Assembly: GCA_022821545.1 (NCBI GenBank)
Contig: JAJEDJ010000018.1
Span: 80,743 to 144,742, forward strand
Direction: 5' to 3'
Source of the DNA: Caldilineaceae bacterium
Lineage (GTDB): Bacteria; Chloroflexota; Anaerolineae; Caldilineales; Caldilineaceae
DNA: 64,000 nucleotides
The notes beneath the pieces are model-generated. The model saw only the letters and a program-made list of their open reading frames with translations, was not told the DNA's origin and made no database searches. The position numbers and the translations under genes were made by a program. Within the stretch, counting starts at the first letter, position 1. Each line of letters begins with the position of its first letter. Below, one piece after another: positions 1 to 9,779 of the stretch.

Positions 1-81
1 GGCACAGCGGGCAAGAGTGACTGTGTGCGAATAACACATGTTCGTTTTGAAACCCAGGGTATCCACGACTTAATTGCATAG

Positions 82-1869
82 ATGAGCGAAACGATTGAAG
101 CAACCATCAAGACGACGCCGGCGAATGTGGAAGCCGAGCAGGCAGTGCTCGGTTCCCTTTTGATCGATCCGGATGCTATTGTCAAGGTTTCCACTACGCT
201 GCGTGACGCCGACTTCTATCGCGAGCCGCACCAGTGGATCTATAGCGCGTTGCTGGCCCTGCACGAACGGCGGGAGCCTGCTGATTTTGTGACGCTCGTC
301 GACGAACTGGAAAGAAACGAACGCCTCGAAGAGATCGGTGGTCCCGCCTATATAACGCAGCTGATCAACAGCACGCCGACGGCCATATATGTAGACCACT
401 ACGCGCGCATCGTAGAACGCACCGCCACTCTGCGGCGCCTGATCGGGGCGGCCAACCAGATCGCCGAACTCGCCTATGACGAAAGCCATGAAGTTAACGA
501 AGTTGTCGACAGGGCGGAAGGGATTATTTTCGGCGTCAGCGAGAGCCGTATTCACAGAGATCTGACACCGGTTGCGCGCGTATTGGACGAAGTCGTCGAC
601 CAGATTGACTTTCTGGCCCGCAATCAGAACAGGCTGATGGGCGTTCCCACCGGCTTTGTCCTGCTTGACAAGATGCTGGGCGGTTTCCAGAAGAGTGACC
701 TGATAATAGTTGCCGGCCGTCCTGGAATGGGCAAGTCCAGCCTGGGACTGTCAATCGCCCAGAATGCCGCCCGCCGCTACAATGCCCGCGTTGCCATTTT
801 CAGCCTGGAGATGAGCAGTGAGCAGGTTGTTCAACGTCTGCTCTCCATCGAGACCGCCATCGACAGTCATCGCTTGCGAATGGGTCAGATCGATGAGGAA
901 GAATGGCCGATCCTGGTTGAAGCAGCGAATACACTCTCCGGAACCAATATCTTTATAGACGACACACCGAGCGCGTCTGTGCTGGAGATCAGAACCAAGG
1001 CGCGGCGGCTCTACGCCGAACGCGGCATCGATTTAATTGTCGTCGATTACATGCAGCTGATGTCCGGGGGTGGAAGTGGAGGGCCTCGAGGGGAAAACCG
1101 CCAGCAGGAGATCAGTTTCATCAGCCGCTCCTTGAAGGGACTGGCCCGAGAACTCAACGTGCCCGTGATCGCCCTCAGCCAGCTGAGCCGGGCGGTCGAG
1201 ACCAGGGCAAACAACAAGCCGGTGCTCTCCGATCTGCGCGAAAGCGGGTGTCTCTGCGGGGACACTCGGGTCTACCTACCCGAACTGGGCGTGTCGCTTC
1301 CGATATCGGAACTTGTGCATCACAGAATGTTCAAGGTCGCAGCCCTCGATCAGACAAGAAACGGCCTGGTGCCGGCCAGCGTCAGCAACGCATTCGCCAC
1401 TGGCACCGAACCGGTCTTCCGCCTTACGACAGAACAGGGCAGGACGATTCGCGCGACTGCCAACCACAGGTTCTTTTCCGAACAGGGATGGAAGCGTCTG
1501 GACGAACTACGCAATAGTGAAAGAGTTGCCGCACAATCAGCAACACTGGCAGGCTCCGTTCTCTGGGACCAGGTGGCCTCGATTCACGCTGACGGGATTG
1601 AAGACGTATACGATCTCACGGTGCCGTTCTATCACAATTTTGCCGCCAACGAATTCATTGTCCATAACTCGATTGAACAGGACGCCGACGTTGTCATCTT
1701 TGTCTATCGAGAAGATTACTACAACGAAGAGTCGGACCAGCAGAACATCGCCGACCTGATGATCGCCAAGCACCGCCACGGCACTACGGGAACGGTCAGC
1801 CTCTATTTCCGCAAGGAGCTGACCCAGTTTCGCGATCTGGAGCTGCGGCGAGAAGACCTGGACTATTAG
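82..1869 (+). CDS. dnaB: Replicative DNA helicase DnaB with in-frame mini-intein
   Basis: This is the hexameric helicase that unwinds DNA at the replication fork. The N-terminal helical domain spans residues 1-150. The RecA-like motor carries Walker A GRPGMGKS at 212-219, a Walker B region around IVVDYMQLM, and the host motif SDLRESG at the end of the first extein. A protein-splicing element of 140 residues (390-529) interrupts the motor between RESG and SIEQDAD. The spliced product would be 455 residues, a normal DnaB length. ATG start. The gene is followed by DnaD- and DnaI-like genes in the same direction, so the three probably supply the helicase and its loading machinery. The family assignment is firm. 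Confidence 0.97.
   Translation: MSETIEATIKTTPANVEAEQAVLGSLLIDPDAIVKVSTTLRDADFYREPHQWIYSALLALHERREPADFVTLVDELERNERLEEIGGPAYITQLINSTPTAIYVDHYARIVERTATLRRLIGAANQIAELAYDESHEVNEVVDRAEGIIFGVSESRIHRDLTPVARVLDEVVDQIDFLARNQNRLMGVPTGFVLLDKMLGGFQKSDLIIVAGRPGMGKSSLGLSIAQNAARRYNARVAIFSLEMSSEQVVQRLLSIETAIDSHRLRMGQIDEEEWPILVEAANTLSGTNIFIDDTPSASVLEIRTKARRLYAERGIDLIVVDYMQLMSGGGSGGPRGENRQQEISFISRSLKGLARELNVPVIALSQLSRAVETRANNKPVLSDLRESGCLCGDTRVYLPELGVSLPISELVHHRMFKVAALDQTRNGLVPASVSNAFATGTEPVFRLTTEQGRTIRATANHRFFSEQGWKRLDELRNSERVAAQSATLAGSVLWDQVASIHADGIEDVYDLTVPFYHNFAANEFIVHNSIEQDADVVIFVYREDYYNEESDQQNIADLMIAKHRHGTTGTVSLYFRKELTQFRDLELRREDLDY
1249..1668 (+). other. DnaB mini-intein (140 residues, no homing endonuclease)
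   Basis: The insertion starts with Cys (residue 390, CLCGDTRV, block A) and ends with His-Asn (FIVHN, block G) followed by Ser+1 of the C-extein. Block B is visible as [18 protein letters not shown] and block F as [19 protein letters not shown]. The sequence resembles the splicing domains of the Synechocystis DnaB intein, which I recall as sitting at the same ESG/SIEQ site. Only about 50 residues separate block B from block F, so there is no LAGLIDADG endonuclease. All splice-junction nucleophiles (Cys1, His-Asn, Ser+1) are present, so it should be splicing competent. Confidence 0.95.
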
Positions 1870-1933
1870 TTCGCAGTCTTGCTGAACCCACGCAGGCTAT
1901 CGTTATAAGGGCGCCTTTTCCGACGGAGCAGAA

Positions 1934-2671
1934 GTGACTCGACAACCTCCAGGCTTTATCGGTTTTCCTGATCAGGAGATACAGGCGGTCGTCGTTCCGG
2001 ATCTGTTTTTTGTAGACCTTCTCCCCCAGATCGACGACTTGGCGGAGCTGAAGCTGACGGTCTACTTTTTCTGGCTGCTGAACGAGCAGGAAGGGCCGCT
2101 GCGATTTGTCCGCGGGGAGGACTTGCGCCGGGACGAAACGCTTCTGAAGAGCTTGAGCCTGGACAGCGAACTGCGAACTCCCCTGAACGTGCTGGAAGAG
2201 GCGCTCAAGCGCGCGGTCGTGCGCAACACACTGATCCGAATGGACGTGGAAACGAACGCGCAAGGGGGCGCGAAGGGTCAAAACGGTCAGAGCCGGCAGA
2301 ACGAAGGCGGCTCTCCTTCAGTGGACGGGGAGACGCCAGTCGAGGACTGGTACTTCCTGAATTCGGCCAAAGGGCGCCAGTCCGTCGCTGCCATCCGCCA
2401 GGGCAGGTTGGCTGAGCTGCAGGGCATAATACCTGACGAAGCCCGGCTGCGGGTTGAGCGACCGAATATCTTCGTGCTATACGAGCAGAACTTTGGCCTG
2501 ATGACAGCCATGATTGCCGACCAGCTCAGGGACCTTGAAAAAAGCTACCCTCCCGACTGGATCACTGAGGCAATGGAGATTGCTCTTCTCAACAACAAGC
2601 GCCACCTGAACTACATTCGCGCGATACTGAGAAGATGGGAAACGGAAGGCAAGGACGAAGGTTATGGATGA
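1934..2671 (+). CDS. DnaD-like primosome protein
   Basis: A 245-residue protein resembling the DnaD/DnaB_2 family, which in Firmicutes helps recruit the helicase loader to DNA. The N-terminal part ([20 protein letters not shown], residues 8-27, then the helical [16 protein letters not shown]) fits a winged-helix oligomerisation domain. The final 45 residues ([18 protein letters not shown] and following) match the C-terminal DnaD domain motif with its YxxxIL-like core ([11 protein letters not shown]). A charged linker rich in Gly, Gln and Asn at 110-135 joins them. The stop codon overlaps the start of the next gene by 8 bases, which suggests translational coupling with the loader. The exact role in this phylum is inferred. 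Confidence 0.8.
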   Translation: MTRQPPGFIGFPDQEIQAVVVPDLFFVDLLPQIDDLAELKLTVYFFWLLNEQEGPLRFVRGEDLRRDETLLKSLSLDSELRTPLNVLEEALKRAVVRNTLIRMDVETNAQGGAKGQNGQSRQNEGGSPSVDGETPVEDWYFLNSAKGRQSVAAIRQGRLAELQGIIPDEARLRVERPNIFVLYEQNFGLMTAMIADQLRDLEKSYPPDWITEAMEIALLNNKRHLNYIRAILRRWETEGKDEGYG

Positions 2672-4175
2672 GTTGAACGACCTTCTGCGGGGAATGGCTG
2701 AAGGGATGAATGGGGGCAGGCAGCCGAACTACCGGGACGCCGCAGATCAGGAGTCTGCCGACGACATGGGCGCGGCGCCAGGGCGGGACCGTCCGGCGCC
2801 GCCGGGCCTGCCTTCACGCTCGCAGCGTCTGGGCCGCGCCGAGCCGGTCTTTTGCGAAATGTGCGGCGGCGCGGGCTTTCTCATTGACGATCTGCCGGTA
2901 GGCCATCCCGACTATGGCAGACCTGTCCCTTGTCGCTGCAAGCTGGACGAACGCCGCTCGAGACGGCGCAGCCACTTCAGGGATGTTCACAAGCTGGCAG
3001 CGCTGGCGCGATTCACTTTCGAGAATTTCGATACAGATCTTTCCTATCTCCCTCCCCATAAACTTGATAGCCTGGAAAGGGCCTATGACGCGGCGTACGA
3101 ATTTGCGTTGAAGCCCGCCGGCTGGCTGTTATGCACCGGCACATACGGATGCGGGAAGACCCACCTCGCCGCGGCCATCGCCAACCACCGCATCGAGAAT
3201 GACCTGTCAGCCATTTTCGTCGTCGTACCCGATCTGTTGGACCACCTGCGTTCTACTTTCGGTCCCAGCAGCGAAGCCAGTTATGACGACCTCTTCGACG
3301 AAGTTCGGAACACGGCGGTTCTGATCCTTGACGATCTTGGGGTACAGGTCACAAGCCCCTGGACGCAGGAGAAGATGTTTCAGATTCTGAATGACCGGTA
3401 CAACAGACAACTGCCGACCGTCTTGACGACAAATCAGCGGCTCGAAGACCTCGACCAGCGACTGCGCAGCCGCCTTCAGGACCAGGACCTCGTAAGACAT
3501 ATCCCCATCCTTGCAACAGATTATCGCGTGGGCGCAAACCCGGGTCAGGGCGATCTGAGTACGCTCTCCTATCACGCAGCGCAGACGTTTGAGACGTTTG
3601 AAGTGCAGCGGCGCAACAGCTCCGCGGCAGTTTCTTCCAATCTGCGCAGAGTAAAGGAGGCGGCGGAGGCGTTCGCTTTTAATGGTAGTGGCTGGTTAAT
3701 CCTTCTGGGGGCAAGCGGCGTTGGCAAGACTCATCTGGCGGCGGCGATTTCGAATGCTCTGCGAGCCGATGGGCTGGACGACGTTATGTTCGTGGTTGTT
3801 CCGGACCTGCTCGATTATTTACGGGCGGCCTTTAGTCCCCAGTCCCCCGTACCTTACGATCGCCGCTTTGACGAGTTGAAACGTACTCCCATGCTCGTTC
3901 TGGACGATCTTGGGACCGAGAGCGCAACACCCTGGGCTAAAGAGAAGCTGTTTCAGCTCCTCAATTTCCGTTACACGGCGCTGCTGCCGACTGTCATTAC
4001 ATCGAGCATCGCGGAGGACAAACTGGAGCCCTGGCTGCGCACTCGCATAAATGATGCGAACCATTGCCATGTATTGACTATTGAAACTGCCAGCTTTCGC
4101 GGCAGCGCCGATCAGAAGGGATCGCGCCAGTTCAAGCGTCCGCAGAATCCATCGGGGGGTAAAATCCCTTATTGA
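2664..4175 (+). CDS. DnaI/DnaC-like helicase loader with two AAA+ domains
   Basis: A 503-residue ATPase. The N-terminus carries a probable zinc site, C64-x2-C67 and C90-x-C92, as in DnaI. AAA+ module 1 has Walker A GTYGCGKT at 159-166, Walker B VLILDDLG at 219-226, a sensor-1-like TVLTTNQ and RLRSRL. Module 2 repeats the pattern: Walker A GASGVGKT at 349-356, Walker B MLVLDDLG at 410-417, TVITSSI and LRTRI. Both modules share FVVVPDLLD(H/Y)LR after Walker A, so they look like an internal duplication. Ordinary DnaC and DnaI have one module and 250-310 residues. Overlap with the DnaD-like gene and proximity to dnaB support helicase loading as the role. This function is inferred. Confidence 0.82.
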   Translation: MDELNDLLRGMAEGMNGGRQPNYRDAADQESADDMGAAPGRDRPAPPGLPSRSQRLGRAEPVFCEMCGGAGFLIDDLPVGHPDYGRPVPCRCKLDERRSRRRSHFRDVHKLAALARFTFENFDTDLSYLPPHKLDSLERAYDAAYEFALKPAGWLLCTGTYGCGKTHLAAAIANHRIENDLSAIFVVVPDLLDHLRSTFGPSSEASYDDLFDEVRNTAVLILDDLGVQVTSPWTQEKMFQILNDRYNRQLPTVLTTNQRLEDLDQRLRSRLQDQDLVRHIPILATDYRVGANPGQGDLSTLSYHAAQTFETFEVQRRNSSAAVSSNLRRVKEAAEAFAFNGSGWLILLGASGVGKTHLAAAISNALRADGLDDVMFVVVPDLLDYLRAAFSPQSPVPYDRRFDELKRTPMLVLDDLGTESATPWAKEKLFQLLNFRYTALLPTVITSSIAEDKLEPWLRTRINDANHCHVLTIETASFRGSADQKGSRQFKRPQNPSGGKIPY

Positions 4176-4219
4176 GAGTAGTAATTTGACCCCTCTTCCA
4201 ACGTTTAGTCAGCTTATGA

Positions 4220-4225
4220 TATAAT
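4220..4225 (+). promoter_or_regulatory. Candidate -10 box (TATAAT) before the SH3 lipoprotein
   Basis: A perfect TATAAT lies 73 bases before the chosen start of the lipoprotein gene, in the gap after the helicase-loader gene. The best -35 at suitable spacing is only TTCCAA at 4196-4201 (18-base spacer, 3 of 6 matches). TTGACC at 4186 is too far away. A promoter is plausible but weakly supported. Confidence 0.3.
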
Positions 4226-4297
4226 CTTCTGGCCCTTTTTCCTCCGTTGTTTCCGTATGACCGCCTGCCAATTGATATGAAGAGGGGAATCCGTTCT

Positions 4298-5215
4298 ATG
4301 CGCTGGTTACGCCTGCCGACCTTCTTGTTTACGCTCCTGCTGGTTGCCGCCTGCGGCTCGCGGAATGCGTCGGTAGAACCGGCCCTTCCCACGAACACGC
4401 CGGTTCCGACATTCACCGCTACTCCAGCCGGCGCAGCGCCCGCGACAGGTGGAGGGGAGGTCAGTTCGCAGACGCCGTCCCAACCAGCCGCAACACCTGC
4501 TCCGGCGGTGGCGGCGGCAACCGCAACGCCTGAGTCTCCTATGGTAACGATTGGGAATGTACTCATGAATGTTCGCGGAGGCCCGGGCACCAACTATAAC
4601 GTCGTGGGCACGGCTTCGCCCGGCCAGGAGTTCCGAATTACCGGCAAGAATCCGGGGCTCGGGGACTGGTGGCAGATTGACTACGGAGGCCGAACGGGGT
4701 GGGTTTACAGCCAACTGGTTACTGCAGCGAATGCCGAAACCGTGCAGGTGGCCCTGAACATTCCGGCGCCCCCGCCGCCGACCGCCACTCCGATCCCGCC
4801 GACCCCTGTTCCCGCGCCAACACAACCTCCTGCGCCCCGGTTCCCGTACTCTCTGGTTGATAGGGGACAATGTCCACAGAACAGGCAGCAGACCTTTTTT
4901 GAGGGTATCGTGCGTGACCGAAACAACAACCCCAAGAACGGTGTATGCTTACACATCGCCTTTGGAGGCCCGCGGAACACTAAGTGTTCCGGCTGCGGAA
5001 AACCTACAGGAAACTGGGGATTCTCTCCCTTTGGAGGTCCGGCTTCGTCAGGCACCTTCATAGAAATCTATGTTGTGAATTGTCCTAGCTCCGGGTGGGA
5101 TGATCCGAGAACGCGCACGAAGGACTTTTCGAATCTTTCGCCCCTCTCTGAGAAGTGGACGACCACGGTAGGCGAAAGCGTTGGCTGCAAGGACATCACT
5201 TTCAAGGAAAACTAG
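4298..5215 (+). CDS. SH3b-domain lipoprotein
   Basis: A 305-residue secreted lipoprotein. The chosen ATG at 4298 has an AGAGGGG ribosome site 11 bases upstream and gives a clean type II signal, MRWLRLPTFLFTLLLVAAC, with the lipidated Cys at residue 19. Two in-frame upstream starts (4247, 4277) would add a non-signal extension. A Thr/Pro/Ala-rich linker is followed by a bacterial SH3 domain (NVRGGPGTNYNVVG through GWVYSQLV, about residues 85-140). A second Pro/Thr spacer leads to a C-terminal module of about 110 residues with six Cys, perhaps disulfide bonded, that I do not recognise. A role in cell-surface binding is inferred from the SH3 domain. Confidence 0.8.
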   Translation: MRWLRLPTFLFTLLLVAACGSRNASVEPALPTNTPVPTFTATPAGAAPATGGGEVSSQTPSQPAATPAPAVAAATATPESPMVTIGNVLMNVRGGPGTNYNVVGTASPGQEFRITGKNPGLGDWWQIDYGGRTGWVYSQLVTAANAETVQVALNIPAPPPPTATPIPPTPVPAPTQPPAPRFPYSLVDRGQCPQNRQQTFFEGIVRDRNNNPKNGVCLHIAFGGPRNTKCSGCGKPTGNWGFSPFGGPASSGTFIEIYVVNCPSSGWDDPRTRTKDFSNLSPLSEKWTTTVGESVGCKDITFKEN

Positions 5216-5289
5216 AGCGCGCGGCGTCGGGTTGACCCTTTGGCACTTCCGGCCTGGAAGCTGGGTTAGACATCTGAGATTCGAACATT

Positions 5290-6570
5290 GTGAAACGCGC
5301 AGTACGTGAAACTCTGATTCTGTGGGCCGGCCTGCTGCTGTGCGGCGGACTGGCCCTCTTGCTGTTGGCAGCAGGCCCTTCTCGACTGTGGCTTGAGGCT
5401 CAAACGGGCGAGACCGACTTTCTCCCCCAGATCAAAGGGCTGACCGACCTGGCCGGAGGCGTTCTGCGGCCGCGGCCACAGCTTGCTCCGCAGGAAGTGA
5501 CTGATCATGCCGACGTCTCCCCGTTCGGTGTGAACGTCTTTCTCGAACAGGAGGTCGAACCTGCCAAACGGGAAAGGGCAGTAAAACTGGCCGCAGAGGC
5601 CGGATTCAGATGGTTGCGGCAGGAGTTTGTATGGGAGGACATCGAGGTTCACGGCAAAGGCGATTTCGAGGACCGTCGTCACGAACCGGCCCGCTCCGCC
5701 TGGCAAAAGTACGATCAGATCGTAGCCCTGGCTGAACAACACGATTTGCAGCTGATAGTCAGAATCTCCAATCCGCCTGCCTGGAGCCGCGCCAAGGGCA
5801 ACGAGGCCGGTTCCTACGCGCCGCCCGACAACTACCAGGATTTCGCTGATTTCGCCGGCGCGGTGGCCGCACGTTACGAGGGCCGGATCCGATACTATCA
5901 GCTGTGGAACGAACCCAATATCTTCCCCGAATGGGGTGTCGACACTATTGATCCGGAAGCGTACGTCGAACTGCTCGCGTCAGGCGCCAGCGCGATTCGC
6001 GCCGTCGACCCCGAAGCCGTGATCATCGCCGGCGCGCTGGCCGCGACCGTAGACCTGGACGGGACGAAGGTCCCTGAACGCAGCTTTTCGGATCTCCTTT
6101 TTCTGCAGAGGATGTACAACGCAGGCGCCTCCCCCTACTTCGATGTAATGGCTACGCAAGGTTACGGGCTTTGGTCCGGGCCGACCGACCGGCGCATGCA
6201 CCCGCGCGTCATGAACTTCGGCCGGCCGCAGTTCATACGCGATCTGATGGTCGTCAACGGCGATGGACACAAGCCAATCTGGATAAGCGAGATGAACTGG
6301 AATGCGGCTCCGATAGACGTCGAGCCGCGTTACGGGCGCGTTGGTCTCGACGAGCAGTCGTCGAACCTGCCCCGGGCCTACGAGCGCATTCGCGAGGAGT
6401 GGCCCTGGTTGGGCGTCGCCAACGTCTGGTATCTGAAGCGGGCCACGGACCTCTGGGAGCAGAACCGGCAACCGGAGGCCTATTTTCGTCTTCTCGCGCC
6501 GGATTTCACCCCGCAGCCGGTATATGATTCGGTCCGAGCCTACATTTCCAGCGTTGGCGGTCAAGAATAG
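5290..6570 (+). CDS. Clan GH-A glycoside hydrolase, membrane anchored
   Basis: A 426-residue protein starting at GTG, with an N-terminal hydrophobic segment (residues 9-28) that would act as signal anchor. The rest is a TIM-barrel hydrolase of the GH39/GH5-like type. FGVNVFLEQ opens the barrel, WNEPN (206-210) supplies the probable acid/base Glu208, and WISEMNW (331-337) the probable nucleophile Glu334. NPPAWSRAKG lies between them. The substrate cannot be read from sequence. The stop is 3 bases before a GT39-type membrane protein, so the two are very likely co-transcribed and may act on the same envelope glycan. Confidence 0.8.
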   Translation: MKRAVRETLILWAGLLLCGGLALLLLAAGPSRLWLEAQTGETDFLPQIKGLTDLAGGVLRPRPQLAPQEVTDHADVSPFGVNVFLEQEVEPAKRERAVKLAAEAGFRWLRQEFVWEDIEVHGKGDFEDRRHEPARSAWQKYDQIVALAEQHDLQLIVRISNPPAWSRAKGNEAGSYAPPDNYQDFADFAGAVAARYEGRIRYYQLWNEPNIFPEWGVDTIDPEAYVELLASGASAIRAVDPEAVIIAGALAATVDLDGTKVPERSFSDLLFLQRMYNAGASPYFDVMATQGYGLWSGPTDRRMHPRVMNFGRPQFIRDLMVVNGDGHKPIWISEMNWNAAPIDVEPRYGRVGLDEQSSNLPRAYERIREEWPWLGVANVWYLKRATDLWEQNRQPEAYFRLLAPDFTPQPVYDSVRAYISSVGGQE

Positions 6571-6573
6571 ACT

Positions 6574-9018
6574 ATGCTGAAGATGACGGCGCGACCGTCT
6601 CTTTTGCGTTGCGCCTTATTCGTTGCCATTCTGGCGCTTGCCGCATTTGTCCGCTTCTACTGCCTCACCTGTTCATCCCTCTGGCACGACGAAGGTAACT
6701 CCTGGGCTGTGGCGCAACGCAGCTTCGATCAGATCGCGAGAGACGCCGCGGCCGATATCCATCCGCCGGGCTACTACTGGCTCCTGAAGCTCTGGGCTGG
6801 CATGGCCGGCTTCTCCGCCTGGGGGCTTCGCAGCCTTTCGGCGCTAGCGGGCCTGCTATCCGTGGCGGTCGTCTACCGTATCGCGCGGGAGATGGCCGCC
6901 GGCACAACGAGGAGCCGTTACGAATTCGCACTCCTCGCATCCTTCCTGGCCGCACTGAGTCCCTTTCAGGTCTACTACAGCCAGGAAGCGCGTATGTACG
7001 CGCTGCTGACGCTGGAAGGTTCTGTCCTGATGTGGTCGCTGCTGGCCATGACAAATCGGGTCGCGGCGCAAGGCCTGAGACCCTCGGTCGCCAAGTATGC
7101 AGTACTCTATCTGCTTGCGGCCAGCGCGGGCCTGTGGACGCATTACATCTTTGCCCTACTCCTGGCCGCGGCGGGGGGAGCGGCAGTTTGGTGGTTGCTG
7201 GGGAGCAGGCAGCTGCGGCGCGCCGAAGGGAGTGAACACGGCCTCGATACCGCAGTCTACGGGAGCACGTCAGATCGCTGGAAGCCCTTCTTCCTCTTCC
7301 TGGTCCTGAATTTCCTCGCGCTGCTGGCATACTCACCCTGGCTGGCAACGGGCATTGAACGACTACTCAGCTGGCCATCCCAGGAGGGACCTACCGGCAC
7401 GCTGGAGGGGCTAAGACTGACGCTTCAGACCTTTGCCACAGGGACGATCCGCACTGGACCGCAGTTGGCGTGGGGAGGGCTTCTGCTAGTCGCGCTTCTT
7501 CCCATATGCGGACTCTGGAGTCTGAGACGCTCCGTCGCCAGCACGGTCTTGCTGCTCTGGTTGTTCTTGCCTCTGGGGGCAATGTTCATTTTCGGTCTGG
7601 TCAGTACCCCGTTCTTGAAGTTCCTCCTGATACTTTCGCCTGCCTGGTGCCTCGCTGCGGCCGCTTGTCCCCGATGTCTCCCTACTCAACTGTTCCCGGT
7701 CAGCCCATTGAGTTGGCCTCTGGCATCGCAGAGCGGGGAAGGGAGGGGAGATCCGAAGGCATTTCGACTTCCGAATTCACCCGTTGCCGCCGGCGTAACT
7801 GCCGTTGTGGCCGCCGTTCTGGCCGTAACCGCGCTCCCACCCTACTACTCCGACCCTGCAGCGCGTGACAACTACGCGGGCATTGCCCGGACGGTATCTG
7901 CTCTTGGTGACCCGAATTGGGACATTGTCGTTCTGAATGCTCCTGGACAGGCTGATGTTTGGCGCTTCTACGATGTTGGGTTTGACTTTATTCCATTGCC
8001 CGCGGACAGGCCTCCCGACCGGGCCGGAACTGAACAGACGCTGGATAGAGAGACTGCTGAACGCCGGCGGATCTTTGCAGTTTTTTGGGCGACCGAGCAG
8101 TCCGACCGGGAGAGTATCGTCGAGAATTGGTTGGGAAGACACGCTTTCAAAGGATGGGAAAGCTGGCAAGGCAATGTTCGGTTTGCGACCTACTCCATGC
8201 CGGGTGTCCTTACCTGCAGGGCCCTGGATCAGCCCCAAGTCTTCGAAGAGGTCGCTGAGCTGTCCGAGATTTGCCTCTCCCAGGAGCCCTTGGCCCCCGG
8301 TGATACGCTTATGGTTGGGCTGCGCTGGCGACCGCTCGGAGAGCCTGACCGGCGTCTCAAAGTAACGGTGCAACTACTGGATGCCCGCGAACAGGTGATC
8401 GTGCAACGGGACGGAGAACCGGCAGGCGGATCATTGCCGACCACGGCCTGGAAAGTCGGCGAGCTTGTCACCGATAATCATGGCCTCTCCCTTCCGTTTG
8501 GCACACCTCCCGGCGACTATCGCCTGATCGCCGCACTCTATGACGCCGAAACCGGATTGCGGCTCCCCGTCAACGCCGGCGACGCAGTTGAACTCGCCCG
8601 GCCGAGCATAGTCCGTCCCAAACAAGAGCCGCCGGCGTCGGTTATCCCTTTTCAGCACCGCACGAGCCTTGATTTTGGTCAAGTGGAGGCCGTCGGATAT
8701 AGCTATCATCATAAGGCCTTTGCACATGCGCCATTGACGCCTCTTTCCGCGGGAGAAATGCTCCAGGTAACGCTGTACTGGAGGGCGCCTTCACCCCTTC
8801 CCTCAGACTGGCCGGAGGCTCTTGAGATGCGGCTCGTCCTCGGCGGTCAGTCCATAAGGGTCCCTTTGGCCGGGGGCAACTACCCAACCAGCCGGTGGCG
8901 CGCCGGCGAACTGGTCAGGAGCGCCTTCGAAATCCAATTCGACGGATCGGACACCATGCTCTGGCTGGAAGTCGAAGACACCCGAAAGCAGTTGGGCCGC
9001 ATTCCTCACGTCGACTGA
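6574..9018 (+). CDS. GT39/ArnT-like membrane glycosyltransferase with beta-sandwich tail
   Basis: An 814-residue multi-spanning protein. The first periplasmic loop contains WHDEGN (Asp39-Glu40), the typical acidic pair of PMT/ArnT-type enzymes that use lipid-linked sugars. HPPGYYWLLKLW and YYSQEARMYAL follow, both common in bacterial GT39 relatives. About a dozen hydrophobic segments end near residue 430. The C-terminal 260 residues are soluble and contain two repeats of a beta-sandwich-like pattern (GLRWRPLGEPDRRLKVTVQL, then YDAETGLRLPV). The same tail type occurs on the two large glycosyltransferases at 40249-47182. Donor and acceptor are unknown. Coupled to the upstream glycoside hydrolase. 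Confidence 0.82.
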   Translation: MLKMTARPSLLRCALFVAILALAAFVRFYCLTCSSLWHDEGNSWAVAQRSFDQIARDAAADIHPPGYYWLLKLWAGMAGFSAWGLRSLSALAGLLSVAVVYRIAREMAAGTTRSRYEFALLASFLAALSPFQVYYSQEARMYALLTLEGSVLMWSLLAMTNRVAAQGLRPSVAKYAVLYLLAASAGLWTHYIFALLLAAAGGAAVWWLLGSRQLRRAEGSEHGLDTAVYGSTSDRWKPFFLFLVLNFLALLAYSPWLATGIERLLSWPSQEGPTGTLEGLRLTLQTFATGTIRTGPQLAWGGLLLVALLPICGLWSLRRSVASTVLLLWLFLPLGAMFIFGLVSTPFLKFLLILSPAWCLAAAACPRCLPTQLFPVSPLSWPLASQSGEGRGDPKAFRLPNSPVAAGVTAVVAAVLAVTALPPYYSDPAARDNYAGIARTVSALGDPNWDIVVLNAPGQADVWRFYDVGFDFIPLPADRPPDRAGTEQTLDRETAERRRIFAVFWATEQSDRESIVENWLGRHAFKGWESWQGNVRFATYSMPGVLTCRALDQPQVFEEVAELSEICLSQEPLAPGDTLMVGLRWRPLGEPDRRLKVTVQLLDAREQVIVQRDGEPAGGSLPTTAWKVGELVTDNHGLSLPFGTPPGDYRLIAALYDAETGLRLPVNAGDAVELARPSIVRPKQEPPASVIPFQHRTSLDFGQVEAVGYSYHHKAFAHAPLTPLSAGEMLQVTLYWRAPSPLPSDWPEALEMRLVLGGQSIRVPLAGGNYPTSRWRAGELVRSAFEIQFDGSDTMLWLEVEDTRKQLGRIPHVD

Positions 9019-9364
9019 TCTTCGTTAGCGCCCGTCAGGCGCAGCGGCGCAGGCGAATTCCTCTCTCCGGCGAGCAAACCTCAGCCTGACTCGATGGCCT
9101 GAACGCTGACACCTTCCTCTCTGATGCCAGTCGTCCCGACGCCCGGGAAGAAAGCCGGTCATTGGGCCGCTGATCCCGCGCCGACCCGGTTTCCTTTGAC
9201 AAGGAGCTTTGCAGATAGTACGATGGTGCTCGAGGTCAATGGAGTTCCGAGCCGGGAGGCAGACCGGGCTTTCGCCTTTCGAGCAAACTTTGCCCGGCCT
9301 TTGAAATGCGCTCAGGTTTTGCCAGGGAGACTTTGGGCGTTGGTGCAGGAAAGGACTGGACCCG
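9019..9364. other. Intergenic region with the promoter for the HxlR gene
   Basis: 346 bases with no convincing gene. It holds the promoter at 9196-9224. Downstream of it, short GC-rich inverted repeats (CCGGGC near 9268 and GCCCGG near 9294) could form structure in the 5' leader. No riboswitch class was recognised. Confidence 0.5.
9196..9224 (+). promoter_or_regulatory. Sigma70-type promoter upstream of the HxlR gene
   Basis: TTGACA at 9196-9201 (perfect -35), a 17-base spacer, and TACGAT at 9219-9224 (4 of 6 matches to the -10). Transcription would start near 9231, giving a leader of about 135 bases before the regulator gene. Confidence 0.5.
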
Positions 9365-9745
9365 ATGCAAATGCCAACCCATCCAGTCGTTTTGCCGGAT
9401 GAGTTGCCCTGCCCAGTAGAAGCAGCCGCGCGAATCATTGGACGGAAATGGACGCTCCAGATCGTGCATCGTCTTCTCAATGCCAGCAGCAAACGATTCT
9501 GTGAGCTCCAGGAAGAGCTGGGGGGCGTCAATCCAGGTACGCTCACCAGCAGACTGAAGATGCTGGAGGACGAGGGCCTGGTCGTGCGCGAACAGGTCAG
9601 TTCAATCCCGCCGCACGTCGAGTACAGTTTGACGGATAAGGGCCGCGAATTGGCGCCGGTGATCGCCGAAATCTCCGACTGGAGCCAGCGCTGGGTCTGC
9701 CATGAGGAACAGAAGGCTGTCGAGATGCGGCTGAAAACGGCGTAA
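9365..9745 (+). CDS. HxlR-family winged-helix transcriptional regulator
   Basis: A 126-residue protein with the HxlR signature: CPVEAAARIIGRKWTLQIVH near the N-terminus, FCELQEELGGVNPGTLTSRL as the recognition helix region, and PPHVEYSLTDKGREL in the wing. These regulators often sense oxidative or electrophilic stress, sometimes through the conserved N-terminal Cys, which is present here (Cys18). It precedes a metallo-beta-lactamase-fold hydrolase by 34 bases, suggesting one transcript. Its ligand and targets cannot be told from sequence. Confidence 0.9.
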   Translation: MQMPTHPVVLPDELPCPVEAAARIIGRKWTLQIVHRLLNASSKRFCELQEELGGVNPGTLTSRLKMLEDEGLVVREQVSSIPPHVEYSLTDKGRELAPVIAEISDWSQRWVCHEEQKAVEMRLKTA

Positions 9746-9779
9746 GGGCTTCGGAAACTTTGAAGAGGGAGTGCGCAGC

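Noticed and set aside
4186..4225. TTGACC plus TATAAT as a promoter for the SH3 lipoprotein
   Set aside because: The spacer is 28 bases, far beyond the 16-19 used by sigma70.
9124..9402. 92-codon frame before the HxlR gene
   Set aside because: It overlaps a good promoter and the HxlR start and has no recognisable features.
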